Below are positions 16,845-20,914 of a stretch of 20,914 nucleotides of DNA, in pieces. This stretch comes from Actinomycetes bacterium (GTDB taxonomy: Bacteria; Actinomycetota; Actinomycetes; Mycobacteriales; Mycobacteriaceae). The stretch spans positions 1-20,914 of the forward strand of contig JAHZJY010000154.1 in NCBI GenBank assembly GCA_022600695.1, written 5' to 3'. The notes below the pieces were generated by a model. That model searched no databases. It was not told the DNA's origin and worked only from the letters and a program-made list of their open reading frames with translations. A program made the position numbers and the translations under genes. Position 1 is the first letter of the stretch, and every line of letters starts with the position of its first letter.

Positions 16845-18287
16845 GTGACTCCCCCCACCCCCAAGCGGATCGTGATCATCGGCGGCGGACCGGCCGGGTA
16901 CGAGGCGGCACTGGTGGCCGCCGCGCGGGGCCGGGATATCGCCGAGGTCACCGTCGTGGACTCCGACGGGATCGGCGGGGCGTGTGTGCTGTTCGACTGC
17001 GTGCCGTCCAAAACGTTCATCGCCTCCACCGGTGTGCGCACCGAGCTGCGCCGGGCCTCGGGTCTGGGTTTCGACATCGGTATCGAGGATGCCAAGATCT
17101 CGCTGCCGCAGATCAACAACCGGGTCAAGACACTGGCCCGGTCCCAATCCGCCGATATCGGCGGGCAGCTGCTCGGGCTGGGGGTGACCGTGGTGGCCGG
17201 GCATGCGGAGCTCACCGACGATGTGCCCGGGATGGCCCACCACCGGGTCCGGGTGACCACGGCCGAAGGTAAGAGCGGTGAGGTCAAGGCAGGTGTGCTG
17301 AAGGCCGATATCGTGCTCATCGCCACCGGCGCCCGGCCGCGGGTGCTGCCCAATGCCGTCCCCGACGGCGAGCGCATCCTCAACTGGCGTCAGCTCTACG
17401 ATCTGCCCGATTTGCCCGAGCATCTGGTCATCGTCGGCTCGGGTGTCACCGGGGCGGAGTTCTGTAACGCCTACACCGAGTTGGGTGTCACCGTGACGGT
17501 GGTGGCCAGCCGCGATCAGATCCTGCCGCACGAGGACCGCGACGCCGCCGCGGTGCTCGAGGAGGTGTTCGCCGAACGCGGCGTGACGCTGGTCAAGAAC
17601 GCCCGTGCCGACTCGGTGCTGCGGACGGCCGACGGGGTGCGGGTGACGATGGCCGACGGCCGCACCGTCGAGGGCAGCCACGCCCTGATGACCGTGGGCT
17701 CGGTACCCAACACCGGCAGTCTGGGATTGGAACGGGTCGGAGTCGAACTCGGACCCGGCGGTTACATCCCGGTGGACCGGGTGTCGCGGACCTCGGCGGC
17801 CGGAATCTACGCCGCCGGTGACTGCACCGGGCTGATGCCGCTGGCCTCGGTGGCCGCCATGCAGGGCCGGATCGCGATGTACCACGCCCTGGGGGAGGGA
17901 GTGGCGCCGATCCGGTTGCGCACGGTGGCATCGGCCACCTTCACCCGCCCGGAGATCGCCGCGGTGGGGGTGCCGCAGACCGCGATCGACAGCGGAGCCG
18001 TTCCGGCCCGGACCCTGATGCTGCCGCTGACCACCAACGCCCGGGCCAAGATGTCGCTGCTGCGCCGCGGGTTCGTCAAGATCTTCTGCCGGCCTGCTAC
18101 CGGGGTGGTGATCGGCGGCGTGGTGGTCTGTCCGATCGCCTCCGAACTGATCCTGCCGATCGCGCTGGCGGTGCAGAACCGCATCTCGGTGACCGACCTC
18201 GCCCAGACGTTGTCGGTGTATCCGTCGCTGTCGGGTTCGGTGGTCGAAGCGGCCCGGCGTCTCATGTCACACGACGATCTGGACTAA
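16845..18287 (+). CDS. lpdA: Flavoprotein disulfide reductase family protein LpdA (NAD(P)H quinone reductase type)
   Basis: Two-dinucleotide-fold flavoprotein, 480 residues. FAD fold I-V-I-I-G-G-G-P-A-G-Y-E is at residues 9-20, the NAD(P) fold at V-I-V-G-S-G-V-T-G-A-E, and the second FAD motif G-I-Y-A-A-G-D-C-T-G. M. tuberculosis LpdA is not a lipoamide dehydrogenase: published work describes loss of one redox cysteine and of the His-Glu pair, with quinone reductase activity. Here the His-Glu site is also lost (V-Y-P-S-L-S-G in place of H-P-T-x-S-E), but both cysteines are present (C-V-L-F-D-C, Cys47 and Cys52). A lipoyl-reducing role is still unlikely. The start is GTG; glpD2 follows after 10 bases, as in M. 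tuberculosis. Confidence 0.93.
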   Translation: MTPPTPKRIVIIGGGPAGYEAALVAAARGRDIAEVTVVDSDGIGGACVLFDCVPSKTFIASTGVRTELRRASGLGFDIGIEDAKISLPQINNRVKTLARSQSADIGGQLLGLGVTVVAGHAELTDDVPGMAHHRVRVTTAEGKSGEVKAGVLKADIVLIATGARPRVLPNAVPDGERILNWRQLYDLPDLPEHLVIVGSGVTGAEFCNAYTELGVTVTVVASRDQILPHEDRDAAAVLEEVFAERGVTLVKNARADSVLRTADGVRVTMADGRTVEGSHALMTVGSVPNTGSLGLERVGVELGPGGYIPVDRVSRTSAAGIYAAGDCTGLMPLASVAAMQGRIAMYHALGEGVAPIRLRTVASATFTRPEIAAVGVPQTAIDSGAVPARTLMLPLTTNARAKMSLLRRGFVKIFCRPATGVVIGGVVVCPIASELILPIALAVQNRISVTDLAQTLSVYPSLSGSVVEAARRLMSHDDLD

Positions 18288-18290
18288 CCT
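18285..18290 (+). promoter_or_regulatory. Possible internal leaderless -10 (TAACCT) for glpD2 overlapping the lpdA stop
   Basis: TAACCT fits TANNNT, contains the TAA stop codon of lpdA and ends 7 bases before the glpD2 ATG. The seven bases between (GACGGGC) hold no clear SD. Confidence 0.35.
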
Positions 18291-18297
18291 GACGGGC

Positions 18298-20012
<1,715 letters not shown>

Positions 20013-20016
<4 letters not shown>

Positions 20017-20852
20017 TTCCCGTCCGCGACGGGCTGGGGCCGGCACGGCTGCGACTGCAGGGCGGCAATGTCGCCGACGAGTTCGGCCGCCGATTCGGCC
20101 CGTCGGCCCGCGCCAAGGTGTTGGCGGGACAGGTGATGCTGGCCGACGGAAGTCCGATCGACGCCACGACGACGCTGCCGGCCGGCGCGAGTGTCTACCA
20201 CTACCGCGACCTGCCGGAGGAGGTCGAGGTGCCGTTCGAGGTCCCGGTGCTGTACCGGGACGATGACATCGTGGTGGTGGACAAACCGCACTTCCTGGCC
20301 ACCATGCCGCGGGGTCGGCACGTGGTGCAGACCGCCCTGGTGCGACTGCGCCGCGACCTCGGATTGCCCGAACTCAGCCCGGCGCACCGGCTGGACCGGC
20401 TGACCGCCGGGGTGCTGTTGTTCACCGCTCGCCGCGAGGTGCGCGGCACCTATCAGAGCATGTTCGCGCGCCGGGAGGTCGCCAAGACCTATCTGGCCCG
20501 TTGCTCGACGAAGCCGGATCTTGCTGCCCCGCAGACTGTTGCGAACCGGGTCGTCAAGCAGCGCGGCGTACTGCAGGCCCGGATCGAACCGGGGGAGCCG
20601 AATGCCGAGACGCTGGTGCAGCCGTTGGGCGGGGGACGCTACCGGCTGACCCCGCGGACCGGGCGAACCCACCAGCTGCGGCTGCACATGGCTGCGCTGG
20701 GTGTTCCGATCGACAACGATCCGCTGTACCCGGCGGTGGTCGATATCGCGTCGGCCGACTTCACCGCACCGCTGCAGCTGGTGGCCCATCGCCTGGAGTT
20801 CACCGACCCGGTCACCGGCGCCCGGCGGGCTTTCGTAAGCTCGCGCGCATGA
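20013..20852 (+). CDS. RluA-family pseudouridine synthase
   Basis: Isomerises uridine to pseudouridine in rRNA or tRNA; the target site is unknown. The 279 residues have an N-terminal part with S4-like features (A-R-A-K-V-L-A-G-Q-V-M-L-A-D-G, roughly 30-46), then the catalytic domain beginning L-Y-R-D-D-D-I-V-V-V-D-K-P. The catalytic Asp is Asp128 in H-R-L-D-R-L-T-A-G. The R-T-G-R-T-H-Q-L-R-L-H-M motif near 219-230 is followed by G-V-P-I-D-N-D-P-L-Y-P, as in the family. GTG start at 20013 overlaps the glpD2 stop (GTGA) and its stop overlaps the next ATG (ATGA), so it is translationally coupled on both sides. It corresponds to Rv3300c by position. Confidence 0.93.
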
Positions 20853-20914
20853 TCGAAACCCGTCGCCTCACCGTGCAAGGCCTGTCCACATCGGTCCTCG
20901 TCGGCGGGGCCGGG
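20849..20914 (+). CDS. Start of a probable alpha/beta-hydrolase, cut by the window end
   Basis: Twenty-two codons from an ATG that overlaps the previous stop (ATGA). The reading L-T-V-Q-G-L-S-T-S-V-L-V-G-G-A-G looks like the first beta strands of an alpha/beta-hydrolase before its H-G motif, but that motif lies outside the window. The reading as a gene is supported by coupling and codon use; the family is a guess. Confidence 0.5.
   Translation, partial: MIETRRLTVQGLSTSVLVGGAG

Overview
The window is high-G+C actinobacterial DNA that reads as a mycobacterial chromosome, most likely a Mycolicibacterium or related fast grower. The basis is gene content and order. trpS, a YhjD-like protein, dacB1, sdhCDAB, add, satS, upp, deoD, an amiA-type amidohydrolase, a GGCT-like protein, lpdA, glpD2 and an RluA-type pseudouridine synthase follow, in mirrored orientation, the order I remember for M. 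tuberculosis Rv3336c to Rv3300c. That comparison is from memory. I see no tRNA, rRNA, insertion sequence, prophage or CRISPR array. The two ends cut through genes.

Layout. (1) 1-2877: a secreted lipoprotein alpha/beta-hydrolase (minus strand, cut by the window edge) diverges from trpS, which is translationally coupled to a YihY/YhjD-type membrane protein. (2) 2825-6943: a tightly packed minus-strand operon reads Lrp/AsnC regulator, PLP-dependent aminotransferase, SMP-30/strictosidine-synthase-like propeller, dacB1 (D,D-carboxypeptidase). Next to it, 7011-7319 holds a decayed C-terminal piece of an aldehyde dehydrogenase, which suggests the cluster once had a two-step amine-oxidation route. 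(3) 7335-10734: the sdhCDAB succinate dehydrogenase operon on the minus strand. (4) 10875-14290 and 14287-16297: nucleoside and base salvage genes (add, upp, deoD) interleaved with a DUF3817 membrane protein, the SecA2-pathway chaperone gene satS and an M20 amidohydrolase. (5) 16339-20914: a GGCT-like protein diverges from a plus-strand operon of lpdA, glpD2, a pseudouridine synthase and the start of another probable alpha/beta-hydrolase.

How the genes work together. SdhCDAB passes electrons from succinate to menaquinone. GlpD2 probably feeds electrons from glycerol-3-phosphate into the same pool, and LpdA is a quinone-reductase-like flavoprotein. Add, Upp and DeoD salvage purines and uracil. 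DacB1 trims cell-wall peptides, and SatS assists protein export.

The region is compact. Genes that M. tuberculosis has between these loci (cdd, deoA, sapM, pmmB, amiB1 and phoY1, as I remember the map) are absent here. Several divergent pairs are separated by only 17-37 bases, with -10-like hexamers placed 6-8 bases before the start codon, as expected for leaderless mRNAs. I found no clearly new multi-gene system. The most interesting items are an LpdA that carries a complete CxxxxC disulfide motif, the probable internal duplication in SatS, the coupling of dacB1 to an Lrp-aminotransferase operon, and the back-to-back leaderless promoters.
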